Assembly (NCBI GenBank): GCA_005777805.1
Contig: SXLG01000104.1
Location: 1 to 46,017 of the forward strand
Length of the DNA stretch: 46,017 nucleotides
Direction: 5' to 3'
Source: Pseudomonadota bacterium
Lineage (GTDB): Bacteria; Desulfobacterota; Binatia; UBA12015
Within the stretch, counting starts at the first letter, position 1; each line of letters opens with the position of its first letter. Under the pieces are notes generated by a model. That model was not told the origin of the DNA and did not search any database. It saw only the letters and a list, made by a program, of their open reading frames with translations. Below are positions 8,863 through 17,125 of this stretch, piece by piece. The position numbers and the translations under genes are program-made.

Positions 8863-9942
8863 TCAGGCTGAATTGATCCGATCGATCAACCGGCGCAGCC
8901 GTCCGGCCGAGCGACGTCGCAGGGGCACGACCAGTCGCGGCAGGTGCGCCAGCGCCGGTTCGTCGGCCTCCTCGGGGAGGGCCGGCCGCTGCTCGATCAC
9001 CGGTTCGTGGAGTGCGTCGGCAAACTCCTGCGCCAGATCGGTCACCAGAGCGGGCGCCAGCGCTACCTGCAAGCGGAGAACCATGTACTCCCCGACCCAG
9101 CGGCTCGAGTGGTAGCAGCGGTAGAAGCGCACGATCTCCGCGACCGCGTCGTCGACATCGTCCGTGACGCGGAAGAGATCCATGTCGCTGGGAGAGATCA
9201 GCCCCTGGTCGCGCAGATGCTGCTCGACGTACTCGCGCCACGTCCCCCAGTAGTGTCCGTCCGGCGTCTCGATGAAGACCACGGGGACGACCGGGGCCTT
9301 GCCGGTCTGGATCAGCGTCAAGGCCTCGAAGCCCTCATCGTGTGTTCCGAATCCGCCGGGGAAGAGGACCACCGCATCCGCTTCCTTCATGAGGAACAGC
9401 TTGCGTGTAAAGAAATACTTGAAGTTGATCAGCTTGGGATCGTCGCCGATCACCGGGTTGGGCTGCTGTTCGAAGGGCAGTCGGATGTTGATCCCGAAAC
9501 TGCGCTCACGCCCGGAGCCCATCTGGCAGGCTTCCATGATGCCCGGCCCGGCACCCGTGATCACCATGTAGCCGAGTTCGGTGATGCGCGCGGCAAACGT
9601 GCGCGCCTGCTCCCAGGCCGGACTGCCGGGAGGGGTGCGGGCGGAGCCGAAGGTCGTGACCTTGCGGATCCCTCGGAATTTGGAGAAGACGCGGCAGGCC
9701 CAGCGCATCTCCTTGAGTGCCGTGCGCATCAGGCGGAGGTCGGCGATGCTCGTGCCGTCGTGCTCGAGGCGGTCGGCGAGATCGCGGATCTCGTCGCGCA
9801 GCCCACAGGCCGGGTCGGCGAGGAGTGTGCCGGGGGTCCGGCGCCCGGGGTGCCGGCGTGGAGACGCAGCGTAGCGCAAGGTTTCGTGGAGGTTGAGCTG
9901 GCCGGGTGCAGCCGGGCCCGGGACCGCGATCTCCGCCAACAT
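8863..9942 (-). CDS. LOG family protein (lysine decarboxylase-like Rossmann fold)
   Basis: The protein (359 residues from ATG 9942) carries the LOG family motifs GAGPGIMEACQMG and PGGFGTHDEGFE (the PGGxGTxxE signature), plus TFGSARTPPGSPAW near the first strand. LOG proteins cleave nucleoside 5'-monophosphates with a cytokinin-like base to release the free base; many bacterial members act as general nucleotide phosphoribohydrolases. The chain is longer than the roughly 200-residue core, with about 85 extra N-terminal residues and a C-terminal extension of about 90 residues ending in an Arg-rich stretch, as in the long LOG class. GTG 10017 is an alternative start that adds a Pro/Arg-rich stretch of 25 residues. 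It stands 122 bases ahead of the oxidoreductase gene on the same strand. Confidence 0.88.
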   Translation of the reverse strand: MLAEIAVPGPAAPGQLNLHETLRYAASPRRHPGRRTPGTLLADPACGLRDEIRDLADRLEHDGTSIADLRLMRTALKEMRWACRVFSKFRGIRKVTTFGSARTPPGSPAWEQARTFAARITELGYMVITGAGPGIMEACQMGSGRERSFGINIRLPFEQQPNPVIGDDPKLINFKYFFTRKLFLMKEADAVVLFPGGFGTHDEGFEALTLIQTGKAPVVPVVFIETPDGHYWGTWREYVEQHLRDQGLISPSDMDLFRVTDDVDDAVAEIVRFYRCYHSSRWVGEYMVLRLQVALAPALVTDLAQEFADALHEPVIEQRPALPEEADEPALAHLPRLVVPLRRRSAGRLRRLIDRINSA

Positions 9943-10146
9943 TCCGGCGTCGGGGGGGATGCCCCCGCGCGCGGCCAGCGAGGGGGCTGGTGGCGGCTTT
10001 GGGCGCTTGGGCCTCACCAGAGGATTGTCGGCCGGAACGCCTCCGATCCTCAGGGGGCCGTGCCGGCACCCGGGCCGCGCCTCTGCCGACTGGCCGGCTT
10101 CTCCTCGACGGCCGGCCGTCGGTTAGCGCGGTGCCGGCGCCGCGCT

Positions 10147-10503
10147 TCAGCCGATTCGCCGAAGCGGGCTCGCGCGCGCCGGAACCTCGTTGGGGATCAC
10201 CTCAACGCTACGCCGGGCTTCGTCGGCATCGAGGTCGAGATCGGCGCGCAGGCGCTCGATCACCGCTTCCGGCGGCGCTCCCTCGCAGACCCGGAGATGC
10301 GTGGCGAGGGCGCGAATCGTCGCCAGGGGAATCGTCGAGCGGCCCTCGCGGAAGCCCGTGCGCCAGCCTACAGCCCAGCCGACAGCAAAGCCGACCACGA
10401 GGCCCACACTCAGCAGAAGCACTCCCGCAACCATCGTCTTCACTCGAACGGCCGTGGTCCCCCGGGGACGGACCGGCCTCGCCCGCATCGCCGCCCGCGA
10501 CAT
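10147..10503 (-). CDS. Small single-span membrane protein of unknown function
   Basis: An open frame of 118 residues starting at ATG 10503. Residues 1-23 are Arg-rich, followed by one strongly hydrophobic helix containing glycine-tryptophan repeats (VVGFAVGWAVGWRTG), and a C-terminal soluble part with an acidic stretch (LRADLDLDADEARR). The positive-inside rule puts the N-terminus in the cytoplasm. No family is recognised. The frame could extend upstream to 11010, but that part is a shadow of the TonB receptor on the other strand. It lies between the LOG gene and the divergent receptor gene, with no evident link to either. Confidence 0.5.
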   Translation of the reverse strand: MSRAAMRARPVRPRGTTAVRVKTMVAGVLLLSVGLVVGFAVGWAVGWRTGFREGRSTIPLATIRALATHLRVCEGAPPEAVIERLRADLDLDADEARRSVEVIPNEVPARASPLRRIG

Positions 10504-10689
10504 TAGCCCCGGTCCGACGATGTTGCCATCGGCGGCGCGGCCTCGTCCGCCAGTGTAGCCCTTGCCGCATGTGGTGCGAGATGGACGGCTGTCCTCCGGG
10601 CGGGGCCTGGCCCCCGGGGGCAGCGGAGGGCTCGTGGATTCTGTCAGCGCCGATTGGTGCCCGCCGCGGAAGCTGATACGCGCGGCGGC

Positions 10690-13212
10690 ATGTACGGGGA
10701 CCATGACCTGAGGCGGACGGCTCCTGAAATCGCGCGCGACCGCTGCGCTAGGCCCGGGCGACGGACCGGTGTCCGGGGCCGCGCCGAGTGCGCGGCGATC
10801 GTCGTGGCTCTGGCGTTGCTTGTCGTCTGGCTGATGCCGGCACGGGTCAGCCCCGCCGCCGAGATCAGCGCGCCGTCCGAATTCGTCGACGAGGCCGAGG
10901 GACCCGAGTCCGGCGGTGGTCCTGCGGACGAAGCCGACGCCGGCTTGGCCGAGGGCGAGGCCGCGCTCGCCGGGCGCGAGGGCGCGCCGGTCGCGGGAGT
11001 GCGTCGTCAAGTAGAAGAGATCGTGGTGAGTGCACGCAAACGCGAGGAGCTGCTTGCCGAGACCCCGGTGGCCGTGACCGCGCTCCCCGAGAGCGAGCTG
11101 CGGGAAACGGGGGTGCGGCGGCTCGACGACATCCAGGATCTGGTGCCCAACCTGCAGATCAATGGCGGCAAGGATGGGCAGGACGGCAATATCATCATCC
11201 GTGGGATCGGTACCCCGTCGGGCGAATTGGTGTTCGATCCGGGCGTCGGCATCTACGTGGATGGCGTCTTCCTGCCGCGCATGGTCGGGCAGTTCGTCGA
11301 CGTGCTCGACGTCGAGCAGATCGAGGTGCTGCGTGGACCGCAGGGCACGCTCTTCGGCAAGAATACGGTCGGCGGCGCGGTCAACATCACCACGGCCAAG
11401 CCCTCACCGGAGACCGAGGCCTTCACCTTTCTGCAGACCGGGAATCTGGGATTGGTCAACGCACGCGGCATGATCAATGCGCCGATCGTCGAGGACCGGC
11501 TCTTCGGGCGGCTCGCGGTCAGCACGCTTCAGGACTCGGGCTACACCACCGACACCTACCGCGACGAGCGCTGGTCGGATCGCCACTCGACGGTTGTCCT
11601 CGCCTCATTGCAGGCCATCGTCACCGACGATCTTACCGACAATCTGAGCGGCACCTGGGGGCGTTCCAGCGACCACGGCCGCAGCGGCGAGTGCCGAGTG
11701 GTCAATCCAGATGGACTGGGCCGTGCAATACCGGGCTTTTTCGATGCCTGCCGGGAGACCGAACCCTACCGTTTCAGCGCCAACGTCGCGGGCGTGGTCG
11801 ACGTCGAGAGCTACGGTCTGTGGAACATCGCGACCTGGGAGGCCCCGTCACACCCCGGTTTGGACGCGCTGGAAGTCCGTTCGCTGACGTCGTGGCGTGA
11901 ACAAGAGCTGCGCAGTCGTCAGGACCTGGATATGACGCTCTACCCGGTGACGCAGCTCACCTACATGGGGGGTGGCCCCGACCAGGGTGCTCCCTGGTCC
12001 CAGCGTCAGATCAGTCAGGAGGTGCAGGCGAACGGTGAGGCCGCCGACGGGACGCTGTCCTTCGTCACGGGTGCGTTCGGATTCTGGGAGGATGGGAGTT
12101 CGACCACCACGATCAGCGCCTATCCAGACTTACTCAACGTTCTGAACGAGACCGAGGTGACGACGGATAACTGGAGCTGGGCGCTCTTCGGGCAGGCGAC
12201 CTGGGATGCGACCGAGTGGGCCGCCCTGACCGCAGGCCTGCGCTACACCCAGGACAAGAAAGGATCGGCGCTCGACTACACCGACCTGGCCCCCGTACCG
12301 CCGGTGACACTTCCGCAGGTAGCCAACAGCAAGATTTTCGAGGCCTGGACACCCATGGCCAGCGTGTCGGCGACGGTGCCCGAAGAATGGCTCGGCGCAT
12401 TGCCGCTCTCCTATGTGATGGGATACCTCTCATGGGCGCAGGGCTTCCGTGGCGGAGGTTTCAATGCCCTGCTCAGCACGGGGGGGACGACCGACGAGTT
12501 GCAGCCCTTCGCCCCCGAGACCCTCGATAGCTACGAGGTGGGTATCAAATCGATCGCCTTCGAGGACCGGCTCACCGTCAACCTCGCGGCGTTCCTCGGC
12601 AAGTACGACGACATCCAGGTCATCACCTTCCACGTGACCAACGACGAGGAGGGCAATCCGCTCAGCGTTCAGCAGCTCACCCTCAACGCCGCGCGCGCCA
12701 CCACCCAGGGTCTCGAACTCGAGCTGCTCGCGACGCCGCTCGATGGTTTGCTCGTGCAGGGATCCTTCGGCCTGCTGGACGCGGTCTACGATGATTTCAT
12801 GGGAATCAGTGACCTGACCGGAAAGCCGCTCGATCGCTCGGGCCAGACCTTCAACGCTGCACCCCGGGCGCAGCTGCATTTCGGCCTGCAGTACTCCTTC
12901 CCCTTCGACCCCGTCGGGCCGAGCTGGATGAAGGGTTGGTGGACGCCGCGTCTCGATTGGTACTACCAGACGGAGGTCCACTACTCGGGACCCGAGCTGC
13001 CCGGCGCGGTACAGCCCGGTTACAACACGTTGCAGGCGCGGCTCAGCTATGATTTTATGGATGATCAGGCGCAGGTGGCGCTGTGGGGACAGAACCTCAC
13101 CAACGAGACGGTCTTCAATTTCACTCAGCCGATCGTGTCCTCGACCGGCATTCTCCTGCGCTACTACCTGCCGCCGCGCACGTTCGGTGTCGAGCTGAGT
13201 TACCGTTTCTGA
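10690..13212 (+). CDS. TonB-dependent outer-membrane receptor
   Basis: An 840-residue outer-membrane receptor. The N-terminal region has a hydrophobic export segment (IVVALALLVVWLMPA), then an acidic linker, and the TonB box plus plug: EEIVVSARKREE, TPVAVTAL, IIIRGIGTP, VGIYVDGVF, and IEVLRGPQGTLFGKNTVGGAVN. About 600 residues of aromatic, alternating beta-strands follow and the chain ends FGVELSYRF, the expected terminal aromatic beta-signal. This plug layout is that of the large receptor group found in sphingomonads and many environmental Proteobacteria, which import siderophores, vitamins or carbohydrates using TonB energy. ATG 10690 is taken as start; TTG 10654 is in frame. Neighbours do not reveal the ligand. 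mltA follows at once. Confidence 0.93.
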   Translation: MYGDHDLRRTAPEIARDRCARPGRRTGVRGRAECAAIVVALALLVVWLMPARVSPAAEISAPSEFVDEAEGPESGGGPADEADAGLAEGEAALAGREGAPVAGVRRQVEEIVVSARKREELLAETPVAVTALPESELRETGVRRLDDIQDLVPNLQINGGKDGQDGNIIIRGIGTPSGELVFDPGVGIYVDGVFLPRMVGQFVDVLDVEQIEVLRGPQGTLFGKNTVGGAVNITTAKPSPETEAFTFLQTGNLGLVNARGMINAPIVEDRLFGRLAVSTLQDSGYTTDTYRDERWSDRHSTVVLASLQAIVTDDLTDNLSGTWGRSSDHGRSGECRVVNPDGLGRAIPGFFDACRETEPYRFSANVAGVVDVESYGLWNIATWEAPSHPGLDALEVRSLTSWREQELRSRQDLDMTLYPVTQLTYMGGGPDQGAPWSQRQISQEVQANGEAADGTLSFVTGAFGFWEDGSSTTTISAYPDLLNVLNETEVTTDNWSWALFGQATWDATEWAALTAGLRYTQDKKGSALDYTDLAPVPPVTLPQVANSKIFEAWTPMASVSATVPEEWLGALPLSYVMGYLSWAQGFRGGGFNALLSTGGTTDELQPFAPETLDSYEVGIKSIAFEDRLTVNLAAFLGKYDDIQVITFHVTNDEEGNPLSVQQLTLNAARATTQGLELELLATPLDGLLVQGSFGLLDAVYDDFMGISDLTGKPLDRSGQTFNAAPRAQLHFGLQYSFPFDPVGPSWMKGWWTPRLDWYYQTEVHYSGPELPGAVQPGYNTLQARLSYDFMDDQAQVALWGQNLTNETVFNFTQPIVSSTGILLRYYLPPRTFGVELSYRF

Positions 13213-13335
13213 GTGCCCCGCTGCGTGTGGCGTAGGGACGAAGTGTCCGGTCCTGGGGCAGACGTAAGGCCGATCGCGCGCGGGCGGAGCGTCCTCGAAA
13301 GCGAGCGCCCGGACGCCGGCTGCCATGGTGCTGCG

Positions 13336-14376
13336 GTGGTCGCGCTGGCCCGGGGGGCGCGTGCTCGCCGCTGGGCGGCGCTGGCTCTGCTCGCCTGCCT
13401 GTGCGGCTGCGCGCCGCGGACCGTCGGGCTACCTGCCCCCGAAGCGCCGCGCGGCGGCGGCGTTCCGGGAAGTGAGCCATCGGCCCTGGCCGACGCTCTC
13501 GGGCACAGTGCTTCGGCCGTAGCGCGAGCTGACCTGAGAAAATTACTGCTTGGCATGGCGGCCCGGCTTGCGGCAGCACCGCCGGGAGCGAGTGCCGAGG
13601 AAACACTGGGGGCACTGCCCGCAACTCGCACCGAGGCCGTCCTCGTGACCGGTTATTACGAGCCGTTGCTTGCGGCCCGCGAGCAGCCGGACGCTCGCTT
13701 CCGGTTTCCCATTCTGGGTGCGCCGCCTCGGGCCGGGAGGCATCCACCACGGGCTGCAATCGAGGCCGGTGCGCTCGCGGGCCGGGCGCCCATCCTCTTT
13801 TTTACTGATGACGAGATCGGACTCTTCTTCCTTCACATCCAGGGGTCGGGACGTCTCGTGCTTCCGGGCGGGCGCCGGATTCGCCTCGGCTACGCCGGCA
13901 CCAACGGGCGACGCTACACGGCGATCGGACGAATCCTGGTCGAGCGGCGAGAATTATCGCTCGACGAGGCGACTGCACCCGCGATCCGGGCGTGGCTCGA
14001 GGGCCATCCGGCCGAGGCCCGCGCTCTCATGCAGCGCAACGAGCGCTTCGTCTTCTTCCGCAAGCTCGACCTTCCCGAGGCCGAGGGGCCTCCCGGGGCT
14101 CTCGGCGTGCCGCTGGTTTCCGGGCGGTCGGTTGCCGTCGATTCGGCGGTGGTGGCGCTCGGCAGCGTGGGTCTTCTCGACACGACACTGCCCTCCGGCG
14201 AGCCGTTGCGGCGAGTGGTCGTGGCGATGGACCGGGGAGCCGCGATCCGCGGGCCCGCCCGGATCGATCTCTTCCTCGGGCCCGGGACGGCTGCCGCCGA
14301 GATCGCCGGGCTTTTGCGCTCGCCCGGGCAGGTCCGCTGGTTTGCCCCGTCGCGCGCCAGACGCACGACGCCTTAG
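13336..14376 (+). CDS. mltA: Membrane-bound lytic murein transglycosylase A, lipoprotein
   Basis: MltA cleaves the MurNAc-GlcNAc bond of peptidoglycan with formation of a 1,6-anhydro ring. The product shows the family blocks in order: VTGYYEPLL, FFLHIQGSGRL, GYAGTNGRRYTAIGRIL, NERFVFFR, GVPLVSGRSVAVD and AMDRGAAIRGPARIDLF, the last holding the catalytic aspartate. With GTG 13336 as start, the N-terminus is a short basic segment, a hydrophobic run and a lipobox LCGC, giving lipidation at C25 and an outer-membrane lipoprotein of normal size (346 residues). GTG 13213 directly after the receptor stop would add 41 residues ahead of the signal sequence and is less likely. Close spacing suggests cotranscription with the receptor. 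Confidence 0.92.
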   Translation: MVALARGARARRWAALALLACLCGCAPRTVGLPAPEAPRGGGVPGSEPSALADALGHSASAVARADLRKLLLGMAARLAAAPPGASAEETLGALPATRTEAVLVTGYYEPLLAAREQPDARFRFPILGAPPRAGRHPPRAAIEAGALAGRAPILFFTDDEIGLFFLHIQGSGRLVLPGGRRIRLGYAGTNGRRYTAIGRILVERRELSLDEATAPAIRAWLEGHPAEARALMQRNERFVFFRKLDLPEAEGPPGALGVPLVSGRSVAVDSAVVALGSVGLLDTTLPSGEPLRRVVVAMDRGAAIRGPARIDLFLGPGTAAAEIAGLLRSPGQVRWFAPSRARRTTP

Positions 14377-14415
14377 TGCCGCGCTCGGGTCGCGGTTCGG
14401 GGACGGCGGTCTCTG

Positions 14416-14778
14416 TCAGCCGAGGAGTTCGGCGAGCTTCTCCGGCGGCCGGGCGATCACCGCTTTGCCGCGGCTCACGATCACCGGCCGCTGCATGAGT
14501 TCGGGATGCTCGAGCAAGAGGGCGACCACCTGGGCCGGCGTCGCATACGCGCCCGCGTCGAGCGCAAGCTCCTTGAAGCGCTTGTCCTGGCGCACGAGCT
14601 CGGTGGGATCGCCGGAGAGCATGGCGAGGATGCTCTCGAAGTCGGCGCGTGACAGCGGCTGCTGCAGGTATTCGACGACCACATGATCGATGCCTCGGTC
14701 GCGCAGGATCTGGAGCGCGCCGCGCGAGTTCGAGCACACCGGATTGTGGTAGATCGTGACGGGCTGCACGTTGTTCAT
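14416..14778 (-). CDS. arsC: ArsC-family arsenate reductase (glutaredoxin-dependent type)
   Basis: A 120-residue thioredoxin-fold protein of the ArsC/Spx family. The catalytic cysteine is C15 in YHNPVCSNSRGAL, and the C-terminal ELMQRPVIVSRGKAVIARPPE is the ArsC signature with the conserved cis-Pro region and substrate-binding arginine. Start ATG 14778 is preceded by GGAAGGAA and overlaps the stop of the upstream membrane glycosyltransferase (ATGA). No arsB, arsR or other arsenic gene is nearby, and many ArsC-like proteins of this size have unproven substrates. Its place as the last gene of a glycosyltransferase operon is therefore odd and may be only positional. Confidence 0.9.
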   Translation of the reverse strand: MNNVQPVTIYHNPVCSNSRGALQILRDRGIDHVVVEYLQQPLSRADFESILAMLSGDPTELVRQDKRFKELALDAGAYATPAQVVALLLEHPELMQRPVIVSRGKAVIARPPEKLAELLG

Positions 14779-16376
14779 GGCGTTGTTCCTTCCGCTGTTG
14801 CAACTTCCCAGATGCGGATCCGGGGACCGGGGCGCTTCATGCTCGAGCCATGGCGCAGGGGCACATAAAACGCGTCGGCCTGATCGAAGACGGGCGCTGG
14901 TGTACCGGGCTTGTAGGGATCGAGGTCTAGCCTGAGACGCGCCGTAGTCGCCAGTCGGCCGAGCGTCGCCGCGCTCGCACCTGGCGAGTAGAAACCGAGC
15001 GGACTCTCGTCGATCAGGATCCAACGGGCGTCGCCGACGAGCGGCCCGGAGAGCTCGAGGGTCGTCCACGGGTTCCGGCCTTCGAGCTGGGGCTTGCCGT
15101 AGGGTGAGTCGGGCTGCGGTGTGGCGATCGCGCTGCCGGGGGGGATGTTCTGCTCGATCCACTCGCGCGCCAGCGTCCGCGTGTCGCGGCGCGCGAGCAG
15201 TCGCAGCAGCTTGTAGTCGCGGATCGTGCCCGGCACGAGCAAGACGCTCACCGCGGCGAGCGCGACGAGCGCGCCCACGGTGCGGCCGAGCCGGCACCGG
15301 CACGCATCCACCAGCGCCGCCAGGGCGAGACCCGTGCAGGCCGCGAGTGCTGGAAGGGGCACCATGAGGTAGCGGTAGAAGGAATACTTGCTCGACGCGA
15401 TCCCGACCAGCGACACGAGCACGAAACCGGCCAGCGAGAGCCCGCCTGGCGGGCGCCGCACGAAGATGACCCAGACCGTGGCCACGATCATCCCGAGAGC
15501 CAGCTCGGGGCCCACGGAGTCGGGGAGAGCGGCGGCGAAGAGCCAGTTCCAGCCGGAGCCCGCGAGCGGATTGCCGGTCCCCGCAAGGATGAAGCCGCGC
15601 TGGTACTGAAAGTCGTGGCTTGTCTGCGCCCAGTCGATCCAAAACCAGGGGGTGGCCACGCTGAACACAGCACAGAGGGCCCACAGAGAGGCCCAGGGGC
15701 GGAGATCGAAGGGCGTCCGCCAGAGGCTCCGGCCTTCGCGCCATCGCGTGCCGAACTGAGCAAGGCCAAGTGCGACGGCAAACGCGCCGGCAGGGTACTT
15801 GGTCGCTGCGGCAAGTCCGGTCAGAGCGCCTGCGGTGATCGCCAGCCGCAGCTTGCCGCCGACCACGAGTCGGAGCAGAGCCCCCATGGCCAAGACGAGC
15901 ACGAAAACAGCCGGGGCATCCGTCGTGGCGTATTTCGACTCGCGGACGTGCAGCGTGGCCGTGGCCAGGACCGCAGCGGCCCCGAGCCCGGCGCCGCTGC
16001 CCCAGACCGGCGCCAATGCCCAGTAGAGTGCCGGTACCGAGATCGTGCCGAGCAGAGCCGAGAGCTGACGACCGACGAGATGCGCTCGGGCGACGCCCTG
16101 GCCGGCGTAGGCCGCGCCGAAATCGCCGGTCGCTTCCGGGTCGAGTGCTGCCGCGGTGCGCAGGGCAACGTGTTGGAGGTACATCTGTGCTGCCGGGTAG
16201 ATCGCGAAATGGGGGTTGGGGTCGTCGCCGACGCCGAGCGCCCGCGAGATCATGTATTCCTCGTCGGGACGGAAACGATCGGGCAGACCAAAATCGACCG
16301 CCGCGAAGCGAGCCACGCCCGCCAGCAAGGTGAGCCCTGCCAGTGCCGCCAGCGCGCCGGGAGTGGCCGACCTCAC
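14775..16376 (-). CDS. GT-C membrane glycosyltransferase (family 39/PMT_2-like)
   Basis: The 533-residue product has about a dozen hydrophobic helices and an extracytoplasmic C-terminal part. After the first helix comes FGLPDRFRPDEEYMISRALG, where the acidic pair in the first periplasmic loop is the hallmark of GT-C lipid-phosphosugar-dependent transferases (ArnT, PMT, AglB relatives). YATTDAPAVF and SSKYSFYRYLMVPLPAL are further family-type segments. The start is GTG 16376, overlapping the stop of the upstream sandwich-domain protein (GTGA), and its own stop overlaps arsC. It probably transfers a sugar from a polyprenyl-phosphate donor to a lipid or protein acceptor on the outer face of the inner membrane. 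Donor and acceptor are unknown. Confidence 0.85.
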   Translation of the reverse strand: MRSATPGALAALAGLTLLAGVARFAAVDFGLPDRFRPDEEYMISRALGVGDDPNPHFAIYPAAQMYLQHVALRTAAALDPEATGDFGAAYAGQGVARAHLVGRQLSALLGTISVPALYWALAPVWGSGAGLGAAAVLATATLHVRESKYATTDAPAVFVLVLAMGALLRLVVGGKLRLAITAGALTGLAAATKYPAGAFAVALGLAQFGTRWREGRSLWRTPFDLRPWASLWALCAVFSVATPWFWIDWAQTSHDFQYQRGFILAGTGNPLAGSGWNWLFAAALPDSVGPELALGMIVATVWVIFVRRPPGGLSLAGFVLVSLVGIASSKYSFYRYLMVPLPALAACTGLALAALVDACRCRLGRTVGALVALAAVSVLLVPGTIRDYKLLRLLARRDTRTLAREWIEQNIPPGSAIATPQPDSPYGKPQLEGRNPWTTLELSGPLVGDARWILIDESPLGFYSPGASAATLGRLATTARLRLDLDPYKPGTPAPVFDQADAFYVPLRHGSSMKRPGPRIRIWEVATAEGTTP

Positions 16377-17104
16377 GGCGGGACGTGCGTCGAAGGAGGG
16401 AGAACATAGCGCCACACCAGGAGCGCCAGCGCGACCACGACGAGCGCGGCCACGACCTGTACCCACACCGCCGACCCTTCCTCGCGTGCCACCGGCACGC
16501 CGCCATGGACGAAGCTCGCGCCCTCAGGTGGCGGGCCCGAGGGTTGCAGCGAGAGTGCGGTAAACCACGCTTGTCCGGTGGTGAGAGAGCTGTAGCCGCC
16601 GAGCCGGCAGGCGACTTCCAGCGTCGTCTGCCCGGCCGCGGTGCGGACCCAGAGCGAGAGGGGCGTCCAGTCCTGGGTGCCGCGGAGATCCTGCGAATCG
16701 TAGAAGCTCTCCATCACGGAGAGACCGGCCCCTCGCTGCGTCGCGCCAACGTTCTCGGTCCGGACCCAACCGCGGAGGAGGTACCAGGTCTCGGGCGTGA
16801 CCGTGGCGGTCTGCGTCCAGTGGGAATCATCGGGATTGACGTTCTCGATGGAGAGCACGCCGATCCCTGTCGCGCCGACCGACCAGCCGAAGCGGGGCGA
16901 GCCCTTGGTCTGTGCGTAGGAAGCCTTTGCCCAGCTTGCCGGTTGTCCAGCCGTGCCGGCTGAGAGCAGGCCATTGACGAGGATCTCGCTCGCGGGTGGC
17001 CCGTCTGCGGCGGGCGTTACCTGCGGGGCGAGCAAAGCCAGTGCAAGGGCCAGAATGAGCGCCGCCCTCCCGGGCAACGATCGGCGAGATTGTCGGCTCA
17101 ACAT
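16373..17104 (-). CDS. Membrane-anchored beta-sandwich (carbohydrate-binding-like) domain protein
   Basis: A 243-residue exported protein: signal peptide (residues 1-33, with ALILALALALLAP), a domain of about 155 residues, and a C-terminal membrane anchor (WVQVVAALVVVALALLVWRYV). The domain resembles CBM4/9-type jelly rolls in layout, with PETWYLLRGWVRTENV, LSLWVRTAAGQTTLEVACRLGG and a Tyr-Ser loop. The same domain, with matching PESWYRISGFVR and VACRLGGY blocks, forms the N-terminal part of the neighbouring 1163-residue glycosyltransferase, so the two are paralogous modules. It starts 21 bases after that gene and overlaps the next glycosyltransferase start. A role in holding glycan or acceptor near the transferases is inferred; no function is known. 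Confidence 0.7.
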   Translation of the reverse strand: MLSRQSRRSLPGRAALILALALALLAPQVTPAADGPPASEILVNGLLSAGTAGQPASWAKASYAQTKGSPRFGWSVGATGIGVLSIENVNPDDSHWTQTATVTPETWYLLRGWVRTENVGATQRGAGLSVMESFYDSQDLRGTQDWTPLSLWVRTAAGQTTLEVACRLGGYSSLTTGQAWFTALSLQPSGPPPEGASFVHGGVPVAREEGSAVWVQVVAALVVVALALLVWRYVLPPSTHVPP

Positions 17105-17125
17105 TCCACCCCCGTGACCATCCGC

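Noticed and set aside
7463-9241. A longer 592-residue version of the FAD oxidoreductase
   Set aside because: The FAD-binding strand starts right after ATG 8740; the upstream part is antisense to the LOG gene and low complexity.
10504-11010. N-terminal extension of the small membrane protein
   Set aside because: Overlaps the signal region of the TonB receptor gene and is low-complexity Arg/Pro/Gly; the membrane helix is already complete from ATG 10503.
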